From Cystobasidiopsis lactophilus (Eukaryota > Basidiomycota > Agaricostilbomycetes > Agaricostilbales > Chionosphaeraceae), in assembly GCA_001599975.1 (NCBI GenBank), contig BCIO01000001.1, positions 2,418,001 to 2,482,000 of the forward strand: a stretch of 64,000 bases of DNA, written 5' to 3'. Under the pieces are notes generated by a model. The model saw only the letters and a program-made list of their open reading frames with translations, made no database searches and had not been told where the DNA came from. Below are positions 11,085 to 22,700 of this stretch, one piece after another. The position numbers were made by a program, and so were the translations under genes. The first letter of the stretch is position 1; every line of letters starts with the position of its first letter.

Positions 11085-12231
11085 AGCGCCGCCCGGAACC
11101 CTTCAAATTCTTCTTGAGCCTGTCTGGCAAAGTGGGCGAGAGCGCTAGAGCACTGTCTCTTAGCGCAGGCGCTCTGTGTGCTCCCTTCGAGGTTGTGCTG
11201 AGCACCGGCAGCAGGAAGGCAGAGCTTGGGATCGTTGTCTGTCGGCAAGTTGCTTTCTTTCCCTGCAACAGCGAAGTTCGGAGCCTGCCAGCGTCTCTCT
11301 GTTGTGTCTGCCATCTCTGGTCTTCAAATTCCGGTGCAATGCTTCTAATTGGATTCTGAGTTGTCCATATGCGCTTCTGTATGCCAAAGATTGCCATTGT
11401 GCCCTCCCCGACCTTGGCCAATGGCTTCGCGACGCAATCTTGATGATTATATGGTTTGCTTAAGAAGTCTCGCAGTACATGCCTTGAGATTCCTTTCTAT
11501 TGCTGCCTGATGTCTCTGCCTGAACATTACAATGTGGCCGGAAGCCGAAGCAAGAACAAGGCATTGTCGCCGCGATGTGTTGCCCACCCCACGACTCATT
11601 ATGTGAGCAGGTGTGGATATACTTTCAGATCATAACGCTCGGTATTCTAGGACGATGTGACAGAGTTGTTGCTGGAACAGGCGTCGGTGAGAGTGCAACT
11701 GACCTTGAAGGCATGCCTTTGAACGTTCTGGCGAGCGCCAAAAGCTCGAGTGCATCTTGCTCTCTCGCTCTCTAGCTCAACGCTATCTGTCGCTACATCT
11801 GTGCCGCGTCTGGAATGGGTACTTGTGCGCTTTCACAGCCCGAATGAGGTCGAATCTGCGAATTGCTCAACCGAATAGCAATGTTTGGCTGGCTCACATT
11901 CGCTACAGAGTCTCATAGCTCTACTAAGCATTGAGCCGTGCCGACTTTTGCACAAGGCAAACGGAAAGTGTCCGCTCGGCTAAACCCAGGCGCAACGGAG
12001 CCGAAGTGGTCAGGGACATGATTCCCCCAAATCGTCGACAACGCCGACGTCGCTCTTGATACATCAGAATCTTGTGTGTACGTGGCGATCATGACTGTTC
12101 GGGCCGTCAACTTTGTTCCCACTTCGCCTCGCGTTTGACTCGACGCGTCGTATATAGCTCAGCTTAGTCAGTCAGGCCTCTCATTCTCCAAGCCATGTCT
12201 ACTTGTCGTCTGTTCCTCTTGGCCGGTCAAG
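11085..12231. other. long divergent intergenic region between DHR2 and the MFS transporter
   Basis: About 1.15 kb without a supportable gene. Short open frames occur on both strands (for example 11068-11421 minus), but none shows conserved motifs or sensible splicing. It must contain the helicase promoter near 11.1 kb and the transporter promoter near 12.2 kb. The size is large for this compact window and may reflect a regulated transporter promoter. Confidence 0.6.
12151..12157 (+). promoter_or_regulatory. TATA box of the MFS transporter gene
   Basis: TATATAG lies 81 bases before the start codon at 12232, a normal distance for a TATA-driven fungal promoter with a short leader. A TATA box would fit an inducible transporter. 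Confidence 0.45.
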
Positions 12232-14256
12232 ATGTCCTCGGAGCGATCTTCATCCACGATGATTGCCACCACGCCCGAAAAGGCGCCATTGGCCGGATTG
12301 GGGACGCCCGAAGACCCGTTTGTGGTGACCTTCGCTGACGATGACCCCGACAACGCCCTCAACTGGTCCACCAAGAAGAAGTGGTATAGCATGTTGGTTT
12401 ACGCTATCAGCATGATGGCAGGTGCGCATTTTAATGAGCAGTGTGTGTCGTGGCTATGCTCACATATTTATCAACAACAGGCACTCTTTCGGTGGTGAGC
12501 GACGCATTCCTGGGTTCGTCGACACACGCCTTAAGCAGACGCAGTCGTCCTATGTGTCTGGATTCGGCCCTATGGCCCGGCAATTCCATGCCAGTATCGA
12601 AGTTTTGGCACTCGGCCAGTTCACCTTTCTCATTGGTCTGGGAGTGGGCTCGCTGGTGTGGCCATCTCTGGCCGACCTGCTCTCGCGCAAGTGGATGATA
12701 GCAGGGTGCGCAACAGTTTGCAGTGGCCATTGGAGTCCAGCATGCCCGCTAAGCTTGACGCAGCACGATGGGTGTTTTCGCAGCCTTCTCAGCTGGGGTT
12801 GCTGGCGCCAATTCCATGGCAACAGCAATTGTTTGCCGCTTCTTCGCCGGTCTTTTCAGCTCCTGCGTGCAAAGCCTTGGACCTGCCACTGTTTCCTCGC
12901 TGTTCACTCCAAAGCAACTGGCCGTCCCGTTCACCATTGCAGCTGTGTCCCCTTTTTTTGGGCCGTCAGGGGGAGTGGTGCGACTGTTTCTTATTGGGCA
13001 AGTTCAATGACCAGAGCTGACTCTGCGCGTGCAAACAGCTGATTGGGTTTGTCGTCCTCATTTGCAAGTTCAATGATCAAGGCTGACCTCTCACTTCACA
13101 CAGAGGTTATGTGGTGCAATACAGCGGCTCCTGGCGCAACATCGACTGGGTGTCCGCCGGCTTCGCAGGCCTCATGGCCCTTATGTGCTGCACCGTCTCC
13201 GAAGCCTTCCAACCCACTGTCCTCCGTCAGCGGGCCAAGCGTCTCACTAAGTCCACGGGCCAAGTCCACGTCTCCGTGCACGACAAGGGCAAAGTCTTCG
13301 TCGTATCGCAGCAGATCAAGCGCTTTTTCTTTCTTCCCCTCGCATTCTTGGCCAGAGAGCCCATCGTCCTCGCTTTCTCCCTCTACGTCGGCTTCCTGTA
13401 CAGTATTTTGAACCTTTTCTTTTCGGCCTTCCCCTACATCTATCAGAAGCAAAGGCATTGGTCTTGTGAGTCCCTTTAGACAAGCGCACTCGCCCAGACA
13501 AAAGCTGAGGAAGCTTTCAGTGGGCAACTCCGGTCTTCCCTTTATCGCTCTCATTGTTGGACTCATTCTCTCTGTGGTGAGTTCTCCTTTCGTCCACATA
13601 GGCATCAGCTAAAAGTCACTCTGAGTGCAGCCCGCGGCCGCCCTCGCCAATCGGCCTTTTCGAAAAGCAATCGAGCGCGGCGAAGCACCGCCACCCGAGA
13701 TCCGACTTTATTTTGCCATGGTCGGCGCTGTTTTGGCACCCATCTCTATGTTCTGGATGGGATGGACGGCCAATCCTTCTATCCCCTGGCCAGCGCCGGT
13801 CGTCGCAGGTGGCATCTTCGCGTTCAGCCAGATCGGCCTCACCATGGGCTGCTTCGTCTACTTGAGCGACATCTACAAGTTCCAAGTGGGCGCCGCCTTC
13901 CAAGCGCTCAACTTGACGCGGTTCACCATGGCCGCCTGCTTCCCGCTCTTCTCTACGCAGATGTACGAGAACCTCGGTGCTGTAAGTCGGCTTCACATTC
14001 GCCACATCCAGAAGTCGGCGCGCATTTGCCACCCGCAGAACAAAGCTCATGTCTCGAAACAGGGATGGGCCTGCACGATTCTCGGCATACTCTTGTCCAT
14101 CTTTGGTCTCGCGCCTTTCCTTTGCATGGTGAGCAAGCTGCACAGGTCTTCGATGAGCGGGGGCTGATCCCCTCTTCAAAGATGTACGGCCCAGTGCTGA
14201 GGCAAAAGTCCCACTACGTTCCAATCTTGCCGCCACCTCCCAAGCCTGCTGTTTAA
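12232..14256 (+). CDS. major facilitator superfamily transporter, DHA1-like (drug:H+ antiporter type)
   Basis: A twelve-helix plasma-membrane transporter. The N-terminal tail ends in DPDNALNWSTKKKW, the usual lead-in to helix 1 in the DHA1 polyamine/drug group. Helix 2 and loop 2-3 are GVGSLVWPSLADLLSRK, matching the G-x-L-x-x-P-L-S-D/E-x-x-G-R motif region but with SRK in place of GRR. Helices 3-6 follow (FFAGLFSSCVQSLGPATVSSL), then SPFFGPSGG and GYVVQYSGSWRNIDWVSA. The second half includes LAREPIVLAFSLYVGFLYSI, FAMVGAVLAPISMFWMGWTA and VYLSDIYKFQVGAAFQALN. At least eight introns are present. Around 12978-13103 two introns flank an 8-base exon and share a near-identical segment. Substrate unknown. 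Confidence 0.85.
12998..13024 (+). repeat. intronic direct repeat, copy 1
   Basis: A segment beginning GCAAGTTCAATGACCAGAGC in the first of two adjacent introns of the transporter gene. A near copy lies at 13064-13092. The bases just before it (TTATTGG) resemble the 8-base exon CTGATTGG that precedes the second intron, so the duplicated unit probably covered exon end plus intron. Confidence 0.75.
13039..13046 (+). other. 8-base microexon of the MFS transporter
   Basis: CTGATTGG is flanked by an acceptor (AACAG) and a donor (GTTTGT). Joined between the exon ending at 12977 and the one starting at 13104 it gives GPSGGV-LIG-GYVVQ, which matches the GP-x-x-G-x-LIGG-x-x-x-Q block of this family without gaps. 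An alternative is that the upstream exon continues to 12997 and uses a GC donor (GCAAGT), which would add VRLF before LIG and skip this exon. Confidence 0.6.
13064..13092 (+). repeat. intronic direct repeat, copy 2
   Basis: A segment beginning GCAAGTTCAATGATCAAGGC in the intron 13047-13103. It differs from copy 1 at only a few positions over about 25 bases, including loss of the CAG inside CCAGAG. Confidence 0.75.
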
Positions 14257-14389
14257 CCACTTCTTCATACCCACATAATCAAAGCGCACTAGACCACATT
14301 TGCAATCATTGCGAAAGCAGCCACCTTGTCTTGCCGAGCAAGTTGAAAGATTTGTTGACCTCTGTCTTCCAAACATCAGTCTGCCCAAC

Positions 14390-15318
14390 ATGTCGCTCCG
14401 GAATCTAATGGTGCGTTGCCATTGAAGCAACGTTTGAGAGACCTTGCTCTAACTGCAGTGTCGGATGGCGCCACAGACGCAGCGCAAGGCGCAACTGAAG
14501 GTAGAGCACGCTTTTGCCCGCTACTCGCGAGACCAGCTGCACTGCACGTTGTGCACGCCGTCTCTCATCAAGCACGAGGTGATTTGCATTTTGTACCTCT
14601 CAACACGCTGAGAGGGACCGGCCGCTCATACTTCAAGCTTTGCAGTCGCTATGGGCGTCGCATCTCCAGTCCAAAGGGCACCGCAGCAACGTGGCCGCGT
14701 ACAACCAGCAGCAGGAGGAGCGCAAGAAGCGGGCGCTGGAGGAAGCTGAAGCGCAGGAGGAGGAGGAGCGAGCCAAGCGGGCGCGGATCGAAGAGGTCGA
14801 GCCACAAGAGCAGCCCGAAGCTGGAGGGTCGACGGCGGCCCCAGCCTCACAGCAGCCAGGTTAGCGTCCTTCTCCCTTTCCAGCTTTGGTCTTAAGCTAA
14901 CGAGGACGCACACAGAACCAGAGCCAGAAGAGGAGATTGACGAGGAGTGGGCGGCCTTCGAGCGCGAGGTGTTGGCCGAGCCGGCTGCCCCAGCCGCGAC
15001 GATATCGGGCGAGGCCAAGCTGTACGACGCCAATGGGGCTGTGCCGGAGGAGGACGAGCCAGAAACGGAGACGCTGCCGGACACCAAGCTCGAAGGCGAG
15101 ACGGAGGAGCAGCGCCGCGAGCGCGAGGACAACGAGGAGCTACTGGCCAGGATCGAGGAGTCAGTCATTTTCATTTCATGTTTGACGACTACGAATGCCG
15201 ACGAGGTGCGCTGCGCCTCAACAGGGAGGAACGAGAGCAGATCGAAGCCGACGCCAGGGTCACAGCTTTGAAGGCTCGGCTAGAGGCAATCCGGCAGAAG
15301 AAGGCAGCTAAGAGCTGA
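14390..15318 (+). CDS. ZNF830/CCDC16-like zinc finger protein (spliceosome-associated)
   Basis: A U1-type C2H2 zinc-finger protein resembling ZNF830, a nuclear protein found with the spliceosomal XAB2 complex. A 21-base coding first exon (MSLRNLM) is joined by an intron to QRKAQLKVEHAFARYSRDQL. The finger is CTLCTP with His ligands in SLWASHLQSKGH; an intron splits it between the Cys and His pairs. A long charged coiled coil follows (QQEERKKRALEEAEAQEEEE), then EIDEEWAAFEREVL and an acidic stretch. The last exon carries the family tail EREQIEADARVTALKARLEA and ends AAKS. The first exon parallels the EELRRLM lead of human ZNF830, which supports the 14390 start. Four introns are inferred. The stop is 211 bases from the convergent RSR1 stop. 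Confidence 0.75.
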
Positions 15319-15529
15319 AGAGGGGAGCAAGATGATGGGGATGCTTGCACGATTTCAAGGTGTCGCCTCTAATATGATACGCTCTTTTGGCCCACGACGT
15401 GAGAAAACGGCAAAATGTCAGGTCTGCCGCCGCTGGAGAAAGTGAAAGGGAGAATATGGTACATGTGAGATGGAAGAAATGGACCGTTGGCGTGGTGTTC
15501 GTGAGGGTGGGGACAATGAGGGTCGGGCC

Positions 15530-16382
15530 TCATAGAATGGTGCACCGATTTTTTCGCCGCTTGCCGTCCTTCCGCTTGCTGTTCTTCAGCGTCCCGTCCC
15601 TCTTGATGAGTTGCCTCAAGACGTCCTCGAAAACTTCATCGATCTGCAAGCCCCGAGTGCAGCAGTGTTAGCAGTCTGCAGGCACCGATGAAGAAAGGAG
15701 AAAGGCCCTAACGTTGATTTTCTTCCTCGCTGAGGATTCGTAGTAGGGCGTGTTGCTCCACTTTTCCGACAGGTTGACGCCCACCGACCGCGGCACTTGC
15801 CGGTCCGCCACCAGATCGCACTTGTTGCCAACCAGCACCATGGGAATTTGGTCTTCCGTCAGCCCTTCCAGCTCTTTCAACCGAATGATTTGCTGCCGTA
15901 TTGACGACAGTTCGCCGATGGAGTCCAGGCTTGTGAGGCTGAAGACACTGCGGGCAAACATCTCGGTCTTGAGCGGGCCCGGAAATCAGAAGCCGCGAGA
16001 AAATCGAATTGGCCTTACAGCACAAAGCCGCTGCCGCTTCTCATGTACAGTTCGTGCAAGGCTAAGAACTGCTCAACGCCTGCCGTGTCGACCAGCTCGA
16101 CGTTGAAGACTTCGCCGTCTACAGGGCATAGCTTGCGGTCTGATTTTGACCTTAGCCTTTGGCCTTTGCTGAAGCCCCTTGACTTCGAAGTCACTTACAG
16201 ACATCTTCAATAGTCGGGTCGTACTGTTCTACGAACACACCGTGCACAAATTGGAGTGAGATGCTGCTCTTGCCCACCCCTCCCGCTTTGAGGCCGCAAT
16301 TCAATGAGCATTGAACGGGAGCGGATCAAGCGCACGAGAAGCTGCTCACAGCCTAGGATGACAATCTTGGCTTCGCGAGACA
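15530..16382 (-). CDS. RSR1: RSR1/BUD1 Ras-like GTPase
   Basis: A Rap-type small GTPase that marks sites of polarity and bud or hyphal growth at the plasma membrane by activating the Cdc42 module. An intron within the P-loop codon joins VILG to SGGVGKSS (G1). The effector loop is [16 protein letters not shown], identical in pattern to Rap/Rsr1. Switch II reads DTAGVEQF, with Val where Ras has Gln61 and Rap has Thr; yeast Rsr1 has Ile. Base-recognition motifs are NKCD and ESSAR. A lysine/arginine-rich tail ([10 protein letters not shown]) precedes the CAAX box CTIL; the final Leu predicts geranylgeranylation. Four or five introns are present. The M28 peptidase diverges from it with 393 bases between starts. 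A Ras-only identity is less likely given switch II and the tail. Confidence 0.9.
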
Positions 16383-16775
16383 TAAGGCCTTTTCAAAAGG
16401 GCAGCCGTCAGTCCGCAAGTGACTTTGAAGGTTAACTTCGCCAGCCGTGACAGGTCGCCAACAAAGGAAATCGGTTTGCGCAAGGAAGAGCGATCAGACG
16501 CTTGCTGTAATCGACCAATCACGTCGATAGACAGCCAAGATCCCCCAGCTACGCGACAGAAACAGAGAGCAGAGGCGACAAAAGAAGTTGAGGAGCGGCG
16601 TCGGCGAGCTTCCGGCGTGGCGGTCTAGCGGAGCCTGCACTAAGTGCGCCTTGTCAGGCTGGCTACTGATCGAGGACTTGGCCAGAGGACATGCGATGGC
16701 AAATCAAAGCACGAAATCAACGATGGTGGCTTTCGGTTAAGCGCTCTCTCTCCGCTACCGTCACATCTGCCCCCA
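16383..16775. promoter_or_regulatory. divergent promoter region of RSR1 and the M28 peptidase
   Basis: 393 bases between two divergent start codons. No gene is seen in it and I could not pick out a convincing TATA box. Short plus-strand frames here (for example 16419-16628) look like chance. Confidence 0.5.
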
Positions 16776-19288
16776 ATGTCGGACTTGTCTTTCGACAAAG
16801 AAGAGCATCATAAAGGCCTAGAGCCAGAAGTCGCGCCCTTGCTGCCCGTTTCGAGTCAGCCGGCTCCCTCTCGATCAAAGTCCAAGTGGCGCGAATGGAC
16901 GTTGGGTGTCCTTGTGCTGGCTGCACTCGCCTATCAGCTTGGCCCGCACATCTCCCTTGGGATGACCGGGTGTCTGCAAGTCCAGTCCTTGAAGCTTAAA
17001 GACCTGGAAACCCTCTTCCTCACACTGCCCTCCAATGATTCGATTGCCGGCTTCTCTCGTAAATTCACCAAGCACACCCACATTGCTGGCACTGATGGCG
17101 ATTATGATACCGTGGAGTATACGAAAAACACTTGGGAAGCGCTGCTGGGGCTGAAGGAGACCCCAAGGGGCAAAAACGTCTTCGAGTCGGGGTCGGTGGA
17201 GAGCAGGTCGGCCTTTGAAGAGCTGCCGACTACCAAGCCCACCGTGCATGTCGACACGTATTACACTCTCCTGAACTACCCACTGGGCAACAGCTCTGTT
17301 ACTTTGGCCGACCAGAGTGGCAAAGTCGTCTTCGAGGCCAAGCTGGAAGAGGCAATCTGGGACAAAGACCCGTCTTCATCGCACGGCGTGCCAGTCTTCC
17401 ACGGTTTCTCAAAAGGTGAGGGTGCCCTCCCTTGTAATCTTTGATGACGCGGGTGCTCAACCGACCACCTAGCCGGCTCTGCCACAGGGCCGCTGATCTA
17501 CGCCAACAAGGGCACGAAGGAAGACTACGACGAGCTCGTCTTGCGCAACGTTAGTCTCGTGGGAAGCATTGTCATCGTTCGCTATGGCGGCGTGTTCAGG
17601 GGCCTCAAGGTCTCGTTGGCGGCCGAACGCGGAGCTCTCGGCGTTCTCATCTACTCGGACCCGGCTGAGGACGGCGAAATCACTCTGTCCGAAGGCTACA
17701 AAGCCTATCCGGACGGACCAGCTCGCGCTCCAAGTTCAGTCCAGCGCGGCTCTGTTCAAGCGATCTCGATCTATCCCGGCGATCCGTTGACACCAGGCTT
17801 GCCTTCTTACAAGAACGCCACCCGCATCCCGAGAGACTCGCCAGATATTTGCCTGCCTTCAATCCCATCGCTTCCTCTCAGCTACGAAGATGCTCTTCCG
17901 TTATTGGCGTCGTTGAACGGGCAAGGCGACGTTATTCCGGACTGGCAGGGCGCTTTGCCGGGCTTGGACTACTACGTCGGACCCGGAAAGGGAGCGGTGA
18001 CTCTCAACAATCAAATCGAAGAGAGGGTCACGCCCATTTGGAACGTCTACGCCACCATCCCTGGCGACAGTCAAGACGAGATTGTCTTTCTGGGCAACCA
18101 CCGAGATGCTTGGACGTTTGGCGCGGGAGATCCCAACTCTGGCTCCAGCACGGTCAACGAAGTCATCAAGGGTTTTGGTAAGCTGCTGAAGAAAGGGTGG
18201 AAGCCGCTGCGCACCATCGTCATCGCCAGCTGGGATGCAGAGGAGTATGGCTTGATCGGCTCGGTGGAGTTTGCGGAAGACTTCGCAGCTCTCCTCAAGG
18301 AAAAAGCGGTGGCTTATTTCAACGTCGATGTGGCCGTGGCGGGCTCGATTCTGGACGTTGGCGCATCACCCTCGCTAAGCGATCTGCTGATGGAAGTGGG
18401 ATCAAAAGTTCAAGCTCCTGATGAGCCCGAAAAGACCCTTGGAGTGAGTGTTCGGCTTTGCCCGATGGGAATCCGAATTTGAATCCTAGGATGTGTTCTC
18501 AGACCTACCTCGAATATGGCGTTCGCGCGCTGGGCTCCGGCAGCGACTTTACGCCCTTCCTACAGCATCTTGGTATAGCGTCCTCCGACTCTGGATTCCG
18601 ACGTGGCCGAAAAGACCCCGTTTACCACTACCACAGCAATTTCGACGACCAGTATTGGATGGACCACTTTGGGTCGCCAGGTTATCGTCGGAATGTCGCC
18701 ATCGCTCGCCTTTTAGGTCTACTTGTTTTGCGAACCACGGGAAGCCCGGTATTGCCTTTCAACCTGTCACACTACGCCGAGGAGATCAAGATCTACAGCA
18801 ACCGCACACAGGCAATCGCTAAAAATACGATTCCTTTAGTAGGATCGTTCGACAATCTCGACTTCAAGAGTCTGGAAACTGCTCTTGGCGAGCTGTCAGC
18901 TGCCATTGTCAAAATACAAGGGCAGATCGAGACGGTGGCGAATCTGGCACCGAACACGGATCCTCGCCTGTTGGCTAAGCAGCCGCTGGTCAAGAGCATA
19001 AACCGGAAGCTCAAAGGATTTGAAGGACTCTTCATTGACGAGGCGGGTTTGGAAGGCCGGCCGTGGTACAAGAATCGTGAGCCACTCCCTTCCGGCTTTC
19101 CATGTGGGCCAATGCTGACCATTTGCCCAGTACTCATCGCCCCTGGCAAATGGCTTGGATACGGCTCTACTCCGCTCCCTGGACTTACAGAGGCCATCAC
19201 GTTGGAGCAAGATGGCCACAAGGCGGCATCGGAGCTCGCCCGTCTGGTCAAAGTCTTCAAACATGCCGCTCGCGCACTAGAGGCGTGA
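16776..19288 (+). CDS. M28 zinc metallopeptidase, glutamate carboxypeptidase II / Vps70-like
   Basis: A type II membrane peptidase of the GCPII/transferrin-receptor family; yeast Vps70 is the counterpart in vacuolar sorting. A basic stretch (SRSKSKWREW) precedes one membrane helix (TLGVLVLAALAYQLGPHISL). The PA domain follows (VGSIVIVRYGGVFRGLKVSL, GALGVLIYSDPAEDG). In the M28 domain, GNHRDAWTFGAGDPNSGS supplies the first His and bridging Asp, WDAEEYGLIGS the catalytic Glu and a metal Glu, NVDVAVAGS the next Asp and YHYHSNFDD the last His, so all expected zinc ligands appear present. The C-terminal helical dimerisation domain ends RAARALEA-like. Three introns (near 17415, 18441 and 19076) restore frame. 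The enzyme is probably active; its substrate is unknown. Confidence 0.88.
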
Positions 19289-19786
19289 TTCTATGTCACT
19301 CTCGTTCTTTGTAAATAGACGCATATCGCATTAGATAGCAGATTGCCTAGATTTAGACCACTACTTGACGGCCCAAAATTATGCAAAACATTTCGACGCG
19401 GTTGCTGAAGCTTGCACCCTCCTCCGCCTGTCTTCTCTGCCTTATCATCATGAACTTGATATTCGCAACTGTCTGCGGCCAGCCTGAGCTACATTGCGCG
19501 ACTGACAAGGCCCCAAATCTTGAGAGTGTCAGGACTGAAGGGCAAAGCTGTGCTTCAAGTTGTTTTGATATTCTGGTCTTTGTGTGTGACGCTTTTCGCT
19601 TGCATGGGGGTCCCGGGGCACTAGTTGTCCTGCTTCCACCAGCAGACGCCTGCTGGCCCCTGCGTGTGCGCGCCACACGCCCACCTCCGCCAACCCTCTC
19701 GCTCTCCCAGGCTGCCATTCGACTCGCTCCCGAAGCTAGTTAGCAGCCAGCAATTTCCCTTCCTTTCTTAACAACAACAACAGAGA
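19289..19786. other. intergenic region upstream of the kinase gene
   Basis: About 500 bases. A plus-strand frame at 19381-19743 is open but low in coding character and ends before the kinase start; I treat it as leader or chance. CAACAACAACA just before 19787 is typical of an A/C-rich fungal 5' leader. Confidence 0.5.
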
Positions 19787-22700
19787 ATGGAGTCGCCAGC
19801 CAGCACAGGCTCTTGCCCGCCAGCCGAGCAACTAAACGCCCCAGGCTCGCTCCACGCCGCTCACCTCACCAAAATTGTGACCGCCGCGGCCAAAGCCGAC
19901 CAAAAAGAGACAAAGAACCTCCTCGAGCCGTCGCCTCTGCCCTCTCCAGCGCTCGCTCAGGAAGCGGCCAAGCCCACCTCGCTCGACGTCAAGAGCTGCA
20001 CGGACGCCCAGCTGGCTGCGCGCTTCCAGGTACGCTCGTCATTGTTTTTTGCGGTCTGAAGGCGCGAGTTCATTGGGTGCATGACCGCGTAGTTTGTTGA
20101 AGAAGTAAGTCCCTCGGGCCCATGGTCGGGAGTTATGGCGAATGACTTTTTGCTGCCTTCCAGATAGGCTTCGGCAATTGGGGCAGCGTGTGGAAGTGCG
20201 ACAAGCGGGAAGAGTCGCCTGGTGGGACCGTCGCCGTCAAGCTGGTGCACCGCACGAAGAGCTCGACCACGGCCGCTCGCGTTCGCAGTCTCTGGTCCGA
20301 ATTCAAGATTATCAGGCAGTTCAAAGACGAGCCGCACCCCAACCTGATTAGTTTTTATGATTTTGTGATCACCCCTTCCTATGCGCTCATCGTCAGTAAG
20401 TGGTGGGCGGCCCGTCGCTTGCGAGGCCCCGAGCTCACCACCTCCTTCTCGCAGTGGACTTCCACGGGAAGCTGATGCCGGTCGAGCTCTCCGAGAAACG
20501 CGCCTCCAACTTCTTTAAGCAGCTTCTCTCGGCCATCGACTTCTTGCACGAGAACAGATGCAGTGAGCGCGACGATTTCACTTCCGAGCACCTGCGCGGC
20601 ATGCTGACAACAGTGGCCGTCGCACCAGCGCACAACGACATCAAACCGTCCAACATCCTTCTCAGCGCTGAGGATCAAGCCGTGCTGTGCGACTTCGGCT
20701 TTGCGCAACAGTACAAGCCCGTGCCCGAGAACGACGACCAGAACGCGACCGACGAATGCAAGGTGGTGCCCAAGCCACCGTTCTTTTCGTCTAAAACCTG
20801 GGTAAGTTACAAATTCATGCCTGGCTAAATCAAAGCAAGCCTCACCAGAGGCCGCGACTGTAGGGAACTCCTGAATACCTGTCTCCCGAACGAGCGAAGG
20901 GACATTTGCACGACGAGCGCCTCAGCGACATCTGGTCTCTGGGAGTCACCTTTTACGAGATCATCGTCGGCAGGACTTGCTTCGAAGCCGACTCAATGGA
21001 AGAGTTCCTGACTAAGGAGGCGTTGGAAGTGTACTACCAGAGGTAAGTGCCTTCAAAGCCTTGCCGGGCAAGTTGATGAACTAGCCTTTCAGAACCCTGT
21101 CTGGGCGCTTCTTCGGAGTTTTCACCATCAGCCCAGCTTTCGAAAGCCTGATCCACGAAATGGTGGAGGTCGACGTGGACCTCCGCCTGTCGTCCTGCAA
21201 GCTGGCCCTTGCGCACGAGTTCTTCCAGGTTAAGCCTCGACCTCGCAGGCCACCCTGTAGGCACCCTCTGCTTCCACAGAGAAGAAATCCTCAACTCAAC
21301 ACTTGCTCCATTTACTAGCCTTGATCGCTAGAGATCGACCGATGTCCGCCATCCTGCCCGGAGTCGCCATCCGATCGGGCCTCTACGACATTTCCAACAC
21401 AGCGACTGGCCAGCCTAGCTTTACAGAGTTCATCAAGCCGTCTTGGGCTGCCTACTCTGCCAAAAAGCCCCTGCCTGCCGCCGAAAGCAAGCCGCCTTCT
21501 GTCACATCGCCTTTGAGGAAGAGGGTGCCGGTCAAGGTCTATCAAGACGAGAACCTCAATTCGCCATCCGCGACACCAGTCGCCGCCAGGACGCAGACGC
21601 TGAAGTCGCAGGAGCCCAATGTGGACAGTCCTCGCAGGGTCGCCACCGCCTCTCCCTCGGCCTCCAAGCAGACCAGGCGCCCACCGCCACTCGACGTCGG
21701 CAAGGCCAAGCTGGCTGAGGCCAAAAAGAAGAGCATTCCGGTCAGGCTGCGCACCAAATCGCTTCGCACGCCGGTCAAGTCGGAGTTTGTCATTTCGGAC
21801 GACCCTATGCCGAATTCGCAAGAAATGCTCTCCTCCATCTCGGCCACTCAGCCTCCGAAGCCTAAAGCTGCGACCTCGGAGGTTCGCAAGCCCACCAAGC
21901 TGACTAGTCAGGTGCTCAGCTCTTGTCAAAGCTGCGCAGCACTAACGAACAGTTGGAAAAAAAAACAGAGCCCAAGCCTCTCAGCAGGCAGCCCTCGCAA
22001 CTTTCTTTGAAAGGCATCAAGGCCAGCCTCACCCGTTCCGACCTGTCTCGATCTAAGATCGGTCCCGAGCCTGGATCAGACTCGCCCACTGCCGAAGAGC
22101 AGCAGGCCGAATTCGACCTCAGCGTCCAAAAGATTGTCGAGCAAGCCAAAGCCTCCGCCAAGAGCCAGATCCCGGTCTTCCAACGCCCCTTGCCACCCAA
22201 ACCGTCCAATCGTTCGCTTCGGATCGCGGCAGCGGGCCAACCTTTGGTGACTGTGGCCGACGTCCAGCCCCTTGATGAGGACGCCTGCGATACACAGGCC
22301 TTTGGCCATCACACGGCCGAAAAAGCCTCTCTGCCTTCCCCCGAGTCGCCGTCCCGGTTGGGTAGGCTTCCTCATGCGCACTCTGGACTCATTGTCCTGA
22401 ATCGGCTCGTTGCAGGGGCCACCACTCCGATTAACCCAGAGCTCAGGCTTTCTTGCATAGCCTCTGGCCAAGTCACCGAGGAAGAGGCAGAGACCATTGG
22501 CGACAACTCGTCAGAGGACGCTGTCGGGTCCGACGACGAAGATCATACATACGGTGAGCTCCAACAGTCATCGGCGGTGAAAAGCGGCTGATTGAGTTGC
22601 CCCAGTTCTCTCTTCCAACAGCCCATCGCTGCACAGCAGTGGCCAATGGAGCCCTACTCGATTCCGAAGCGCCTTCTCGCGAAGCCCATCCGAGGCGCCA

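Noticed and set aside
14626-15174. 182-codon Ser-rich minus-strand frame opposite the ZNF830-like gene
   Set aside because: It mirrors the Glu/Lys-rich coiled coil on the plus strand, where the zinc finger and family tail are clear.
19381-19743. 120-codon plus-strand frame upstream of the kinase
   Set aside because: Low-complexity, Cys/Pro-rich and not linked by any splice to the kinase; more likely leader sequence or chance.
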